A DNA stretch of 64,000 nt from Umbilicaria muhlenbergii. Taxonomy: Eukaryota; Ascomycota; Lecanoromycetes; Umbilicariales; Umbilicariaceae. This document shows positions 11,641 through 23,600 of this stretch, piece by piece. Within the stretch, counting starts at the first letter, position 1. Every line of letters begins with the position of its first letter. The position numbers and the translations under genes were made by a program. Below the pieces are notes generated by a model that was given only the letters and a program-made list of their open reading frames with translations, was not told the DNA's origin and did no database searches. The DNA lies in NCBI GenBank assembly GCA_000611775.1, contig KK106984.1, positions 1,894,580 through 1,958,579 of the forward strand, written 5' to 3'.

Positions 11641-11932
11641 CATTACAAACAACCAAGGCGACATTCGCTACAAAATCATACTACGTCATGTTTCATATAC
11701 TCCCTATACAAAAGAGCTCTGTCTCTATCAGAGATTGATGAAAGCTACAGACAGGCCCACACAACGACATCTCAACCCCCAAAGAACCACCGCGGATCGA
11801 GGGTCCCCTTCATCAACTTACAAAGACCGCGACCACCTATCAAAGACATATGACCAGAGAGCCTCAAAACCAAGAGTGTGGATACCACAAGACACGAAGC
11901 TACTGGAAGTCTCAAGTCCCCTCATACACCCA

Positions 11933-11966
11933 CACATCCACATCCACATCCACATCCACATCCACC
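11933..11966. repeat. CCACAT hexanucleotide repeat
   Basis: About five tandem copies of a CCACAT unit in non-coding DNA. Confidence 0.85.
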
Positions 11967-12263
11967 TCCGCTCACACTCTACTCCTCACTCAGTCCACTC
12001 AAGAACACCATAGAAGTTCCAGCTAAGGTCGATTCATAGCTATATGAGATAAAGGCTGCCCGAAAAAGCCCACACCACCTAGCCAACAAAGCGCGTGAAA
12101 AGAATACCGCAGCCACAGAGCCATGTCCAGCCAAAAGCTCTCCCGTGACAAATCCGAGACAGACGGATATAGAAATAAGCAAACGCCAGCAGCAGTATGC
12201 CCGCCCCGCCATCCAAGCCAAAGCGCCATTGCCGTTGCCGATGCCGTTGCCATTACCCTCCCT

Positions 12264-12316
12264 TCCCATCCCTTTCCATCCCATCCCTTTCCATCCCATC
12301 CCTTTCCATCCCATCC
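12264..12316. repeat. 15-bp minisatellite
   Basis: Three near-identical copies of CCCTTTCCATCCCAT, with partial copies at the edges, about 180 bp beyond the 3' end of spt20. Confidence 0.85.
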
Positions 12317-12488
12317 ATATCCACATCCCTCCCCTCCTCCATCCGACCCCTCCACTCCAACCAAACCCTAACCCTTCCATTTACACATCACTCCCCACCC
12401 CCCCCCAATCCACAGCTTGTCTCTTCAAACATCCAAACCCCAATCCCCAGGCCCGCCGCCCCGCTCCCCTATTACTATCCCAACCACC

Positions 12489-12544
12489 CTACTGCGCCGC
12501 CGCCCCACCCCACCCACCATTCGCCGCCATCTGCGCCATCATCG

Positions 12545-12576
<32 letters not shown>

Positions 12577-15477
12577 AACTGCAACTGCGTCCTATGCGCC
12601 TGCGCCTGCCTCTGCTGCTGCAACATCCAATCACTCGTCATGCGGAAGCTCTTCTGCTTGAGTTCCTGAATAACATGCGGGGGCACCTGGGTGCCAAACT
12701 GCTGCTGGGCGGGGCCGATGAGTGTTCGGAAGTAGAAGTTTTGGCGCTGGTGGAGGATCTGTTGTTGTTGGGGGTTGAATTGGGGGCGGGAGGGGCCGTT
12801 GGGGTTGGGGGAGTGTTGTTGTTGTTGTTGTTGTTGTTGTTGGAGATGTTGTTGTTGCGGGGTTTGGGACTGGGATTGGGGGTGGCTGTTTGTGACGCCT
12901 TGCGGGTTGGCGCCGGCTTGCATTTGCTGCTGCATTTGGTGCTGCAGTTGTTGCTGGTATGTGTGGCGTTGTTGGATTTGTTGCTGCCGCTGGGCTTCGG
13001 CGGAGTGGTGGGCTTGCTGGGCCGCGAGTTGTTGCAAGTTCGCTGGGGACATCTGGTTGGTGGGTGGTGAGCTGTGCATTTGCTGCTGCTGTTGGAGATG
13101 CAGGGCTTGTTGTTGCCGATGATGTATGAGCATTTGCTGCTGCTGTGGAGTCGGGTTTGCACCGTTCATCTGATTTGTGGACATCGTTTTGTGCATCATG
13201 ACAGGGGTTTGGGCTATCGCCGAATTTGCTGGGCTGGCACGACTCATCATCGGAGTAGGTGTGACATGTCGCATCACTGGGGTGGCCTGTGCTAGACTAG
13301 GGGTGCCGTTTGGCATCTGGGGTGTCCCGTTCCGACTCGAACCCTGTTGGCTGCGCTGGTGGGGCATTGGCACTGCCACCCCAGGATGAGCATGCTGGAG
13401 GGCAGAACCAGGACGCGGTGGGCTTCCTGCACCCTGTCCTGATAATGTTGGGTTCATCGATACGCTTTGCCCAGGATGTCCCATCATAACCGGCGAAGAT
13501 TGGCTGTGGGGCGTCATGTTGCGGACTATCGGGGACGATTGATGAGCTTGAGAGGCCTGTATCATGTTGTGCTGCTGAGTACCAATTCCACTGGTCGGCG
13601 GATGCGCATGTTGACTTTGACTGGCGGCGAGTTGTTGCTGCTGTTGCATGGCAATAATCTTTGCCTGCTGCTGTGCATGTTGTTGCGCTTGCTGCTGTAT
13701 TTGGTTCTGACTTTGGTATTGACGCAGTTGCGCTTCTCTCCTAGCATTCTCACGGTCAAGCATCTGTTTGCGTTCCCGCTCAGCTTGCTCATGTTGAGCT
13801 TGTTGAGCTCTATTAGCAGCAGCTTGGGCTTGGTGCTGGAGCTTGGCCTCGTGGTCGCGGCGCGCCTTCTCCTGATGGGCGATTTTTATGCCTTCAAGAG
13901 TCTTGAAACGTTCGAAGCGTGGCTCAAAGGACGCCGCCCCGGACTCTCCATCAGCAGTGGTCGCGGCAGCATTCGTTGAGGTAGGAGCGAGACGCTCGTC
14001 CATGATGAGCATAAATCGTTGTTCCTCGGCTGCGAAGGCTTCGTCGGCAGCTAGCTCTGCGACTGTTCTCTTGCGTGTTTTCGGAGGCGGTGGTTTAGCT
14101 TCATGAAGCGGGTGTTTGAGCATTCGGATGACCTCCAGTGCATCTTGTAGACTGTCCACAGGCTCCAAGTAGAGTGGAGGTGCGGTCGTCTGAATTAATC
14201 TACTCTCAAGGACTGGTAGATCGTTTCCGCTGACCATCATCTTCTGCTTCTTCGCAGGAGGACCGATAGAGGCTGTTGGAGTTTGTGGGACTGCAGACAA
14301 TGGGGTTGGCGGGTGAGGCATTGTGGCAGAGGCGGGTGTTCGGCTAGGCATGTTCGCTTGAGAGTGCTTTCGGTTGGCCGCTTTAGGATCGGGGGTGTTG
14401 GCATACAGCATCACCTCCTCCTGAAGTGACATGGGGGTAGAGAACAAGACGGTGGTGAAGATCTTTGGGCCTTTCGAAGGCTTCTTTTGCTGAGCTCGTT
14501 CACTGGGACCTGGCAGGTTTTCCTTTTCGGATTCCGCAGTGTCCGTCATGGGCAGGTTTTCAGCTGGGCCAGGCTCGGTCTTCTTCTTTCCATTGTCGAT
14601 GCCGGAGTTAGTAGCCTGGGGATAAGACACAAAGGGCGAAGGGGTAAGATGTTCGTTGTAATTGTGTACGGAGAATGGTATGTTCTTGTCATTAGTCGAC
14701 GCATTCAATGAGGATGCCTCCGAGTCTGCTGGTGCGACCCTATGGTCCTGTATTTGCACAATAAGGCAGCCTAGATGATCCGGATTAGCGAAGATGTAGA
14801 GTATGCCTTTAAATAGAGCCTCCTACCCTCATAGAACTTGACGTGGGAGGCGAAAAGCTCCTCGAGCATGTCATGAGGTACAGTTTGGTTCCTGATGTGT
14901 TCAAGGATGACTTTCATTGGTGAATTGTACGAAAAGCTGCCGTCTTGTTGATCGAAGCGGAAATGTGTGGGGTGGAGGTGTAGAATTAGGGAGGGTGGAG
15001 CTTTCCTGAATTTCTGTAGGACGTAGGACGTGGTTCTCACTGGTTTGTCAAGATCATTAGTACATCTTATATCTAGAGACCTCCCCGGCGGACGCCAGCC
15101 AATTAACAATTCCACGTACCATAAGGCTCCGGCAGCCGCTTCGCAGATCTCCGATCAAGAGACGAGCCGGCGCCTTGTGCCACCTTGTTACCTCTAATCG
15201 CATATGGGCGACCTTGAATATCTCCTGGCTTTTGCGATTCTCTCCGTCGATTGCTGATCCGTGGACCGGAGCCGTTAGCACCGCCATTGGGCGCATCCAT
15301 GACTGTCGAACTCGGTGGGTGTTTCGCACCGGACGGCGGTGGTTTTGCGCTCAGGGATGGTGAAGGTGAAGACTGAGAAGATTTTACACCGTTGACTCCG
15401 GTCTGCATAGAGGGTGGGGGTGGTCGCTTCATCTTCTGCTGCATTGGAGCAGGTTTGGTTGCGACAGCGGTCGCCAT
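12489..15477 (-). CDS. spt20: SAGA complex subunit Spt20
   Basis: Three exons, complement(12489..14770, 14827..15039, 15120..15477), 950 aa; introns of 80 and 56 nt. Spt20 is a scaffold subunit of the SAGA coactivator. The conserved Spt20 domain spans about residues 118-205. It is assembled across both splices: EPY joins VRTTSYVLQKF, then LHLHPTHFRFDQQDGSF, then FYEG joins CLIVQIQDHR. The N-terminus is Pro/Ser-rich. The C-terminal two thirds is very Gln-rich, with several polyglutamine tracts encoded by CAG and CAA runs (for example near 12548-12577 and 12813-12843 on the plus strand), as is typical of fungal Spt20. The long open frames opposite the Gln tracts are artefacts of composition. 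Confidence 0.93.
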
Positions 15478-16368
15478 GACTCCGCTCGATAGGCCGAGCC
15501 TGAATTGAGGGGGGAATGACTGCCGTGGTAACGCGACAAGACGCCGGTCTTGAGTCTTATTGACGATGTAGGGTGGTTGCGACTCTCGGGGCTAGCCCAA
15601 CAAGCGTCCCCTCGGTCGGACAATGCCACTCCAGCATACGGGGCGCAAACAGCAGATCGGTTCAGAGTGCTATAAATTGCATGTCCCGAGTTTGACGCAG
15701 ACGCGACCGGTGTGCTATAGATAGAAGCAGAGGGGATGATAGCTGGCTTCTTGGGCGAATGGCAACCTGAATGGAGGCTGTGACAAGGCGGATTCGTTCA
15801 ATGGAGAGGGACGACGTTGATGGGTTCGCAGTTAAGCTTCCGCACTAAAGTCAGCCTCACCAGATCCTGCTTAGTCATCACGCTCGAAGCCTCAATCGGA
15901 AAGCCAACCTCTACCACTCTCCACGGTGGAATTCGGGGGGCAATGTTGGATGTTGGAAAGTGATACTCTAGAGTCCGTCGAGACCACGGAGCTGAATGAG
16001 ATGTCCCACTATCCCATACAAGGCCTTCGCTCCTTAACCTATCTTTCGACCAAATGACCGCTATCATTGACCTTCAGACTGTATACTAAGGGGATCGTCA
16101 TCTGGCATGCCCTTGCTGTAGGTCAAACTCCGGGCAGGCCCCAGTACATACTATATACATGCGATGGGCCCTCTACTAGTGTTCTTAGTTTATATTTTCT
16201 TGCTGCGCAACTGAGAACACAAGCTGACAATAAAGTACCAGGCATTGACGGCTCACGTAATTGAACGTCTCTACAAGCAAGCAAAACCCCCGCCCCCAAA
16301 CTCCTACATATCCAGTCCACTATTTGTCCCCACAGAAACATACAAAGAAGCGCCTACCCTCCATCCCC
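15478..16368. other. Intergenic, spt20 promoter side
   Basis: This lies upstream of spt20 and downstream of the F-box-like gene. I see no gene and no distinctive element. Confidence 0.45.
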
Positions 16369-18385
16369 TCATTGACACCACCATTCCCTCCCCAACACCT
16401 CCCTATCCACCCGGTCATCCACCCTCTCCATCAATACATCGACCTCCTGCCCCTCCATCTCTAGCAACCGCAACGCAACCATCTCCATACCCTTTCTGAC
16501 CCCCTTCCTCCACCCCCAAAGATCCAACCGCGTGAAATACGCTGGCCTCAAGTCCTTGATGCTTTTAAGCGCCGAGCGTACATGCCCTCTTTCAGCGATG
16601 CCGAACACCACCGTGCGAAGTGGAGACTGTCGATGGTAATGATCGTCGTGGTAGATGAGACCATTTGTGTGGACCACGTTGGCGAGGCAGGCGAGGAGCG
16701 CGTCGTGGGCTTCAGGATGCACAGAGTCGGGACTGGCGAAGTTGTCGTTGGGATCGGTGGGGGTACCGATGGGGAAGGGGTAGGTAGTGATGTTGAGAGT
16801 GATAAGTGAGGGTAAGCAGTGGATACCGTCCTGTGTTTGATGATCAGGATCCGAGCGGCTTTTTGTGGGCAGGATTACTCACAAGCTGAGCGCTAAAATC
16901 ATCGTCTGCACTCTCCCGATTGCTCCCATCGGCGATGACTTTCGGAAACGCCATGGCGAGCTGTGTCAAGCGTGGTAGATTCGAGAAGAAGATTCGAAGC
17001 TCGGAGTGCGGGTAGAGAACGGCGCAGTCGTGGTCGTCAAAGATTCGGTCAGTGTAGGTACGGACGTCAAGGAAGAGATGTTCAAGTGTTGAGCCATGGT
17101 AGACGATACTGCTGACTTTAGGTTGGACAGTGTAACCGCGAAGGACTATCGTTAGGGTAAGGAGGCAGGATGGCGTGCAGATGAGGTAGTCCTCGATGGC
17201 GGTCACCATGGTATCCGGGGTCTCGCGCTTGAGATGATTGATTCGAAGCGTACGCAGTCGTGGCGTGTGCTTTGATCGGGAAAGGCTTGTGAGGAAGACG
17301 TCAGCCCCTTCGCATCTGTGAAGACCTAGATCTTTTAAAGTGGCTAAGCTTAGCGCTGAGATGATGGCGTGAGTGCTCTTATGAAGATTGACGGTGCGGA
17401 GCTCCAGCTTAGTTAGAGAGAGCGGTGTGGCTGCGAAATCGGCGAAGAATTTCTCCGTTTCAAGACTATAAGAATTGACAGCAGCATCGAAGTCTTCACT
17501 GAATTCCGCCGCTCGCTCCTTATCCCACAAGTCAAGAACCATGCTGTCGATATATTTGCTGGAGCTTAGGACCATAGCCCCTGTCTCCCAGTGGGAAGTA
17601 CGATCGGGAACCAGGCGCAACTGCTTCAGGGACTTCAACGATGTCAAGATAGCGTGCGTATTGAGAAATGTATCTTCAAGGTTGGCTCGTGGCAAGAGTT
17701 CAATGTTGAGAAGCTTGCGTTGACGTTCCCATAGGTTGATACAAGTGCTTTCCAGGATGCTCGTTTCCCCATTCCAGCTGCGAACCTCATCAACCCAGGA
17801 TCCCTAAGTCGCTGTAACATCACTCACAAGAAATATCGCAGTACATCCCTCGGAAGCAAGCTAACAAACATGCTGACCATCAAGTCCGAGGCCATACTCG
17901 GCCCTTTCCTATTTGGAGTCAGGGACAGTTCCCGAATGTACGGCAAACCCGGATTATCGACGTCGAAAAGTCCCTGTATAAGATACGGTGTTGGGAAGTC
18001 AAGGTGGAAGCTAATGCGCTTGTATAGTCTCGGTAGCACGAGCTTGTGGAAGCGTTTTGAGAGCTGCAGGACTCTGTATAGCCACGGAGGGGAGGGAATC
18101 TGAGCAGTGTTAGTCACGTAGCGGTATATTCTGTGTCCAGGAAGGTTATACGTTGTCCAGGATGCAATTCCACAGATCATCAGACATGTCCCCAAGACAT
18201 TGCTTGCCTTTATTTGTCAGTGATTGTGGACGAAGTATAAGCTCTGTGGCAAGGGAGGCTTCTCCCGATGGGAACCCTTCGGAAGAGATGTCTTGGTCGG
18301 AATACTCCCTTACGAAGGAGGCCGGTGACAATACACTCGAGGCAGAATTGTCAGCAACATCCTCGGGGAGGTCTGGCACGGTCAT
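16369..18385 (-). CDS. F-box-like protein, tandem paralogue A
   Basis: Four exons, complement(16369..16830, 16883..17777, 17828..18099, 18152..18385), 620 aa; introns of 52, 50 and 52 nt. Residues about 66-100 look like an F-box: SDDLWNCILDN, then across the splice LQLSKRFHKLVLPRLYK. The rest is an LRR-like solenoid (LKSLKQLRLVPD, LTKLELRTVNL, LATLKDLGLHRCEGADVF, PRLTQLAMAFP). The ATG at 18385 precedes TVPDLPEDVADN; a hydrophobic in-frame extension upstream is less likely. It is a tandem paralogue of the gene at 18792-20681, with the same order of exons, the same intron phases and collinear motifs. Role as an SCF-type adaptor is inferred. Confidence 0.8.
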
Positions 18386-18791
18386 CGCAGGTAGTGTTGT
18401 TGGTATGCCGAATCTGCAGCACGTATTGATAGCAATCGATACAAGTAAGAGAAGCGGATCTAGCTTTTGAAGCAGAAGAAACGAAGCACGCGAAAAGTAG
18501 AGAACAAAGAAGGACGCGGTGAGCATTAACACAACGTATGCCTCACATCGAAGGGTGAATGGGAAATCTGAGTCCTCTTTAGCTCAATTCACCAACACTC
18601 TGTCATAATGAATAACAGCGAATTCTCTGCAAACACAGTCATCTTCATTCATGCTAGCTATCTTCTTACTAGCAACAATGATGCTTCACGACCAAAATTG
18701 CGCACGACTACATCTTCCTTTCCGGTTGTTTTACCATCACTGGGTCTTACACGCTCTCAGCACCCAGACTGGCTAACCTACACAAGCCCCA
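18386..18791. other. Intergenic between F-box-like paralogues
   Basis: A 406-bp spacer in a head-to-tail pair, likely holding the promoter of paralogue A. Nothing else is recognised. Confidence 0.5.
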
Positions 18792-20681
18792 TCAGACTGT
18801 CTCCCACACCTCATCCCGAACCTTCTCGTCAAGAACCTCCTCCAGCATTCCCACCGCCAGGTTATTAACCTTCAGCGTCCGAAAGCGTACCTTCACCATA
18901 GCAATCCGCGAAGCCTCATCGGTGAAAAGCCCCTGGAACACTTGCCGCACTTTACTGAAATACATCGGTCGTACTAATGGGTCCGAGAAATGAAATTGTC
19001 GCTGTGTTCCGTACTCGCGGAGGCCGAAGGCGATGACCTCGAGTCGTTCGGGGTGGTAGCTTGGCACCCAGGTCGAGCAGGCAGTGAGAATTTGGGTAGC
19101 CAGAAACGTCACCAGCTGAGTGTGAGCGGCGAGGCTCAGACGCCTATCCGTGGAGCAGGGGTAGGGGTTGGTTGTGATGTTTAGAGTCTCGAGGCGGGGG
19201 AGTCGCAGGATGTGTGCCTATAATGGTTGACGATCACTTAACATGGCAATCATTTATGAGATTGCGGGTGAGACTTACTAACTGCGTTTCAAAGTCGCTC
19301 TCAATAACGTCGTTAACGTATAACAGCTGTCCGTTGGCGACGATCTTTGCAAAAGGTACCGCGAGCTCGGCCACCTTAGCCAAGCCTTGCGTAAGAGAAA
19401 ACCAGTCGTCCAGTGAGTAGAGATGAGCATAATCTGAATCTTCGAGAGCTTGATCCTCATCATCCCTAACGTCGACAAAAAGCTGCTTCAGTGTGGACCC
19501 ATGGCGCAAGATGCCAGAAACTTTAGGCTGGGCTGTACAGCCACGAAGACATATCCAAAGTTTGACTAGGGAGTTCTCAGAATTCTCCAAGTAGTCATTG
19601 ATAGCGTACACAATAGGTTCTGGATTCGCCGACTTCTCATACTTGATGTGTAGCGTCTCCAGCTGTGGAGTCCTTGAGCTGGTTTGTGATAGTGCTGAGA
19701 TGAAAAGGTCCGCTCTGGCACAGTGGCGGATTTTCAGGTCTTTCAAAGTCCCAAATTCAAGCGCCGGGCCCAATGTCTGCGGGCTCGAATGCAGGTCCAC
19801 CGAGGTCAACTCCAAACGGCGTAAGGTGATTGGCGCGCCACGCCCCGGTAGGAATGGGCGCAACAGCTTCTGGGCTGGATCACCATCCTCCAAGTCCCCT
19901 GGTGGTAGTCGTTGTCCCATCCAGCCCAAGGACGAGTGATCAAGTATGAGCGTATCGATTTTGCAGCCCGATTCAAGGACCAGAGACCCTGCCACCCCAA
20001 AGGAACCACGATCAGGCGAAATTCGCAAGCTCTTAAGGCATTTGAGGGCCTTCAAGATATGCGGCTTCTTGACGAATTCTTTCTCCACGTCAAAGCCGCG
20101 TACCAATTCAATGTTCGTAAGAAGATGCTGACGGGCCCATAAGCTAACAAGGACGTTCTCCGGGATATCGTTGTTTGAATCCCAGCTACGAGCGTGTCAG
20201 CATGGTAACTAAAAAGAACGAAGATTCTCCACGAACACAAATCTTTGAAGGACATGCCTAGGTAGATGCTCTACGAACAGGCTCGCCATTACTTTAGTGT
20301 ACTCAGATGTTTCTTGAAATCCGTCACCCGAGGTCAATATAAGCTCTTTGACGTGCGCAAGACCACGGTTGTCGTTGCTTAGTAGGCGCACTAAGCGATA
20401 ATCGAATTCAGATCCAATGATGAAGTGCAGACTCTTGTAGAGCCTTGGTAGCACCATGCTATAGAAGTGCTTCGATACAACTAAGAGGCGACGCAACCAC
20501 AGCTTCGCATCAAGCTATTGAACGTCAGCCAACAATTCCAAAACTTCAGGCAAAGAAGCCAGCTTACGTAGTCTAAAACGCATTCCCAGATATCGTGGGG
20601 CAGTTCCACTGGTACCTTCGGGGCGTCAGATGAGACCACAGGTGTTGTCCCGCGACTGAGAAGAGCAACAAGAACGTCCAT
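18792..20681 (-). CDS. F-box-like protein, tandem paralogue B
   Basis: Four exons, complement(18792..19217, 19279..20185, 20237..20514, 20568..20681), 574 aa. F-box-like start: VPVELPHDIWECVLDY, then VSKHFYSMVLPRLYK. The LRR-like body is collinear with paralogue A: LKCLKSLRISPDRGSF, LRRLELTSVDLHS, FGTLKDLKIRHCARADLF, LRGCTAQPKVSGI, and LPRLETLNITTNP at the start of the last exon. All three introns fall at the same places and phases as in A. The donor of intron 2 reads GTTCGT, a weak site, but it is the only one that keeps phase and gives the aligned residues QRFVWDS. The N-terminus is shorter than in A. Confidence 0.8.
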
Positions 20682-23600
20682 CAATTGGAGAATGATTGAG
20701 AGAAATAATATGGGTAATACTTATTGTTTGTACCTTTGCGGTGGTAAGACGTGATAGTAACCAACAATGGAGTATGAAGATGTATGTTGGAAGGGAAAAG
20801 ATGTATGTTGGAAGGAAAAGGTGTATGTTGGAAGGAAAAGGTGTACAAAACAGGATGCAAGTGCGAGTATAAGTTCTTGCGGATGATATGTGTGTTAGCA
20901 AAGCCATAAAGTGAATGGTGTCAATACTCCTTGAATAATTTCATCCGTTAAATCATCGACATCAGTGAATCATAATAAGCGCTTGCAAGGCCAAGCAAGA
21001 CCATGCAGGCGGAGTATAATAGCGACGACAAGTAAATGTTGTACATAAGTATACGTGAAGTACAGACAGGAAATTTTACGGTGATGAAGTGCTCCCCACC
21101 TCAACTTATATAGGATGCTCTGCAGCGGCCATTCACAAGCACGCAAGCAAATAGCAAACATGAGCTTACATCACCAGCCCAATGTGTAGTCGTCTATCAC
21201 AACACAGAAATAGCAAGCAGAGATGATATATATCAAAGGGCTACAGCCCTTCCCGCATCCCACATAAAGTTCAAAGAGCCTTCCCGTACGCGAGAGCGCA
21301 ACCATGGAACAAGAAGCGGTCCAGGCAAGCTCATGCATCCCGAGAAACAAGTGGGACAGCCCCGGTATAAGCAAGAATCCCCAGTGCGGGCAAAGGACAA
21401 AGCCATCCGCAGCAGCACAGGAAGGCAAATTCCAAGAACGGACACAATGCTATTGTCCAATCCAAACTCTAATGCTCTATTCACCCCCCTTTCAGCATCG
21501 GCGACAAGTCCCTGTGGGCGCGGGTCTAGCTAGGCAAAGACACAAGAAGCCGAGATGGAGACGAGACAAAAAGCTCGAGTGGTCCAGGCTTAGCGAAGAA
21601 AGGGACAAGGCCCAGGGCGCGTGGAGACATATCAACCATGTCGATACGCGATCGGGATCTGACAGTGACAGGTCGCAAGTGAGATCCTCAACTAAGCGGA
21701 GTATGGATTCCTGCCGAGGAGAATGCCAAAGTCTCTGCACGGAGAGTTTCCCTTCTGGGCTGTCCTCCCGTGAATGGTGCATGCGAAAGGAGGGTGGGCT
21801 AAGGCCTGTGGCTTGGGCGGGTGGCACGGACCTGGCCTTGATCAAGGTAAGGTAGGCCGAAGGGGGTGTAGTGGAAGTGGACATGGCTGGCCGTAGCCGA
21901 GGTTCGATCGGATTGATTATCCCACACTAAGAAGACTTCGAAGAACAAATTCTACTCTCAGTAATCCTAGTGTTGTTATTTGCTGGCTTTACAGTTCCTT
22001 GTGGATCCTTACCTTTGGGATAGTCCTCTGCCCCCCAGAAGTATAAATCCCCACTAAATTATCACCTTGTACATCTCCTGTCGGCTAAAAGCTCCGAGGG
22101 TCAATTGCTCGTTTGACATGGGATGAGGGTCCTCTTCTCGTGGGGGATAACCTCTCCGTGAGGGGTCCCGTTGTTGGCCCTATTGCAGGGTAGACGATTT
22201 GGCTGGTAATGTGCTCGTTTTGTTATGTAGGATGCTAAGTTCTAAATTACAAGAGATGCCTGCTATGTAGGCTTGCTGACGTAATCGGCTCACACCGTTC
22301 GGCTTTCTAGTTGTCCTCATTATTGCTGTGGAGAACACACAGGCTCGCTCAGCACCTCGTTGTTGGGGGGCCTCCGATCTGGGCGGCCGACGAGCTCTTC
22401 TAATTCAGCCGCCCTTCAATTGCCTACGCAGTCAATCTTTTATTGGCGGAAACCTCTGCCTGCCTATACTCGCAGCACACAATGTGCCACGTTAAGATAA
22501 GCCAAGATTCGTTCCTTGATCAGGATAAAAATATGTCCATGGTTCGAGATGTCGGTTAACGTCCCACTCGATGGAACTTTGCTGGGCTTCAAAGTCAATT
22601 TCTTGACTTACCCCTGCCGTATTCCCGTGCGGGAATTACCAGTCCTAGAAAGAAAATGTGCGTATCTTGGTCATAACCTTTCAGTGTGAATACTCCCCTT
22701 CGCAGACATTCGTAAAGCACGCCGCTGTTTGGAATTCTCCCTGTGAATCCCCAGCCACAAGCACCCAAGGTTGGGTCGTAACGCGGCTTAGACAACCCTG
22801 ACGGTCCTAAGTGCACGAGCAGAACGCCACCAACGCTAAGGCTATTTGGATGTCGTGATATGCTTACGTGCTATTGGAGCCAGCAAGTCGGAGAAATGGA
22901 ATGAGGCCGGCGTTGCAAGCGATCAGATAGCAGAGCACTAACGTGTGCTTTACTATCCGAGATTGGGCAAAAGAGTGCGATGCGGATGCGACGAACGGCA
23001 ACGTGTAATCAACGGCCAAGTTGAAGCCGAAGAGCGTTTCTGATTGTGAGAGTTCCCTAGCATTGGCGAAGATCGAGCTCGTAGAGGTTGTGTCTTGAAA
23101 ATGCTAGTCTTGTGAGGACTCGACTGGTGAATATCGCGTGCACTAGCCGAGGTGTTTCAATCCTCATTTCACCAGAGTAGGAAGGCGCCTGTCAAATCCC
23201 ATGCTGCGGTCGGAGAAAATCTAAATGCCATCTTAGCACAGGCAACCGGGGCGGGTGTGGACGTCCGCCCGCAGTCGATACCAGGTACCGGAGCTGTCAA
23301 AGTCTGACTTGCCGCAAGCACTCCCGGTAATACTCGTATACCATATGCAGTTCGACTAATACTGACCGATTCGCAAGGCTGGTACCTGGCAGCAATGGAT
23401 GATCATCGACAAAGTACCCGTCCTAGGCGTCCAGTGGGCTTACACGGGGCCAATGACGGGGCAGTTGGCGCAATGTCTCTCAGTAATGACAGCCCGGTTG
23501 TGCGACAGCTATAGTTATGATGTGCATTCTCGATGATTTGGATGCACGCTGCATTCCTCGTAGGATGTCTTAGAAGGGCCAGGGTTGGTGGGTGCAAGAA

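Larger units (their letters stand above)
10656..12488. other. AT-rich intergenic region with repeats
   Basis: No gene is seen. From about 10940 to 11600 the sequence is AT-rich with degenerate repeats, described separately. Two simple repeats follow at 11933 and 12264. The stretch separates the exon-array gene from the 3' end of spt20. Confidence 0.5.

Noticed and set aside
12417-13070. Long plus-strand open frames with poly-Leu and poly-Cys
   Set aside because: They are opposite the polyglutamine tracts of spt20; CAG/CAA runs read as CTG/TTG on the other strand keep those frames open.
21304-21884. Overlapping open frames on both strands in the gene-free region
   Set aside because: Neither shows family motifs, and frames open on both strands suggest chance.
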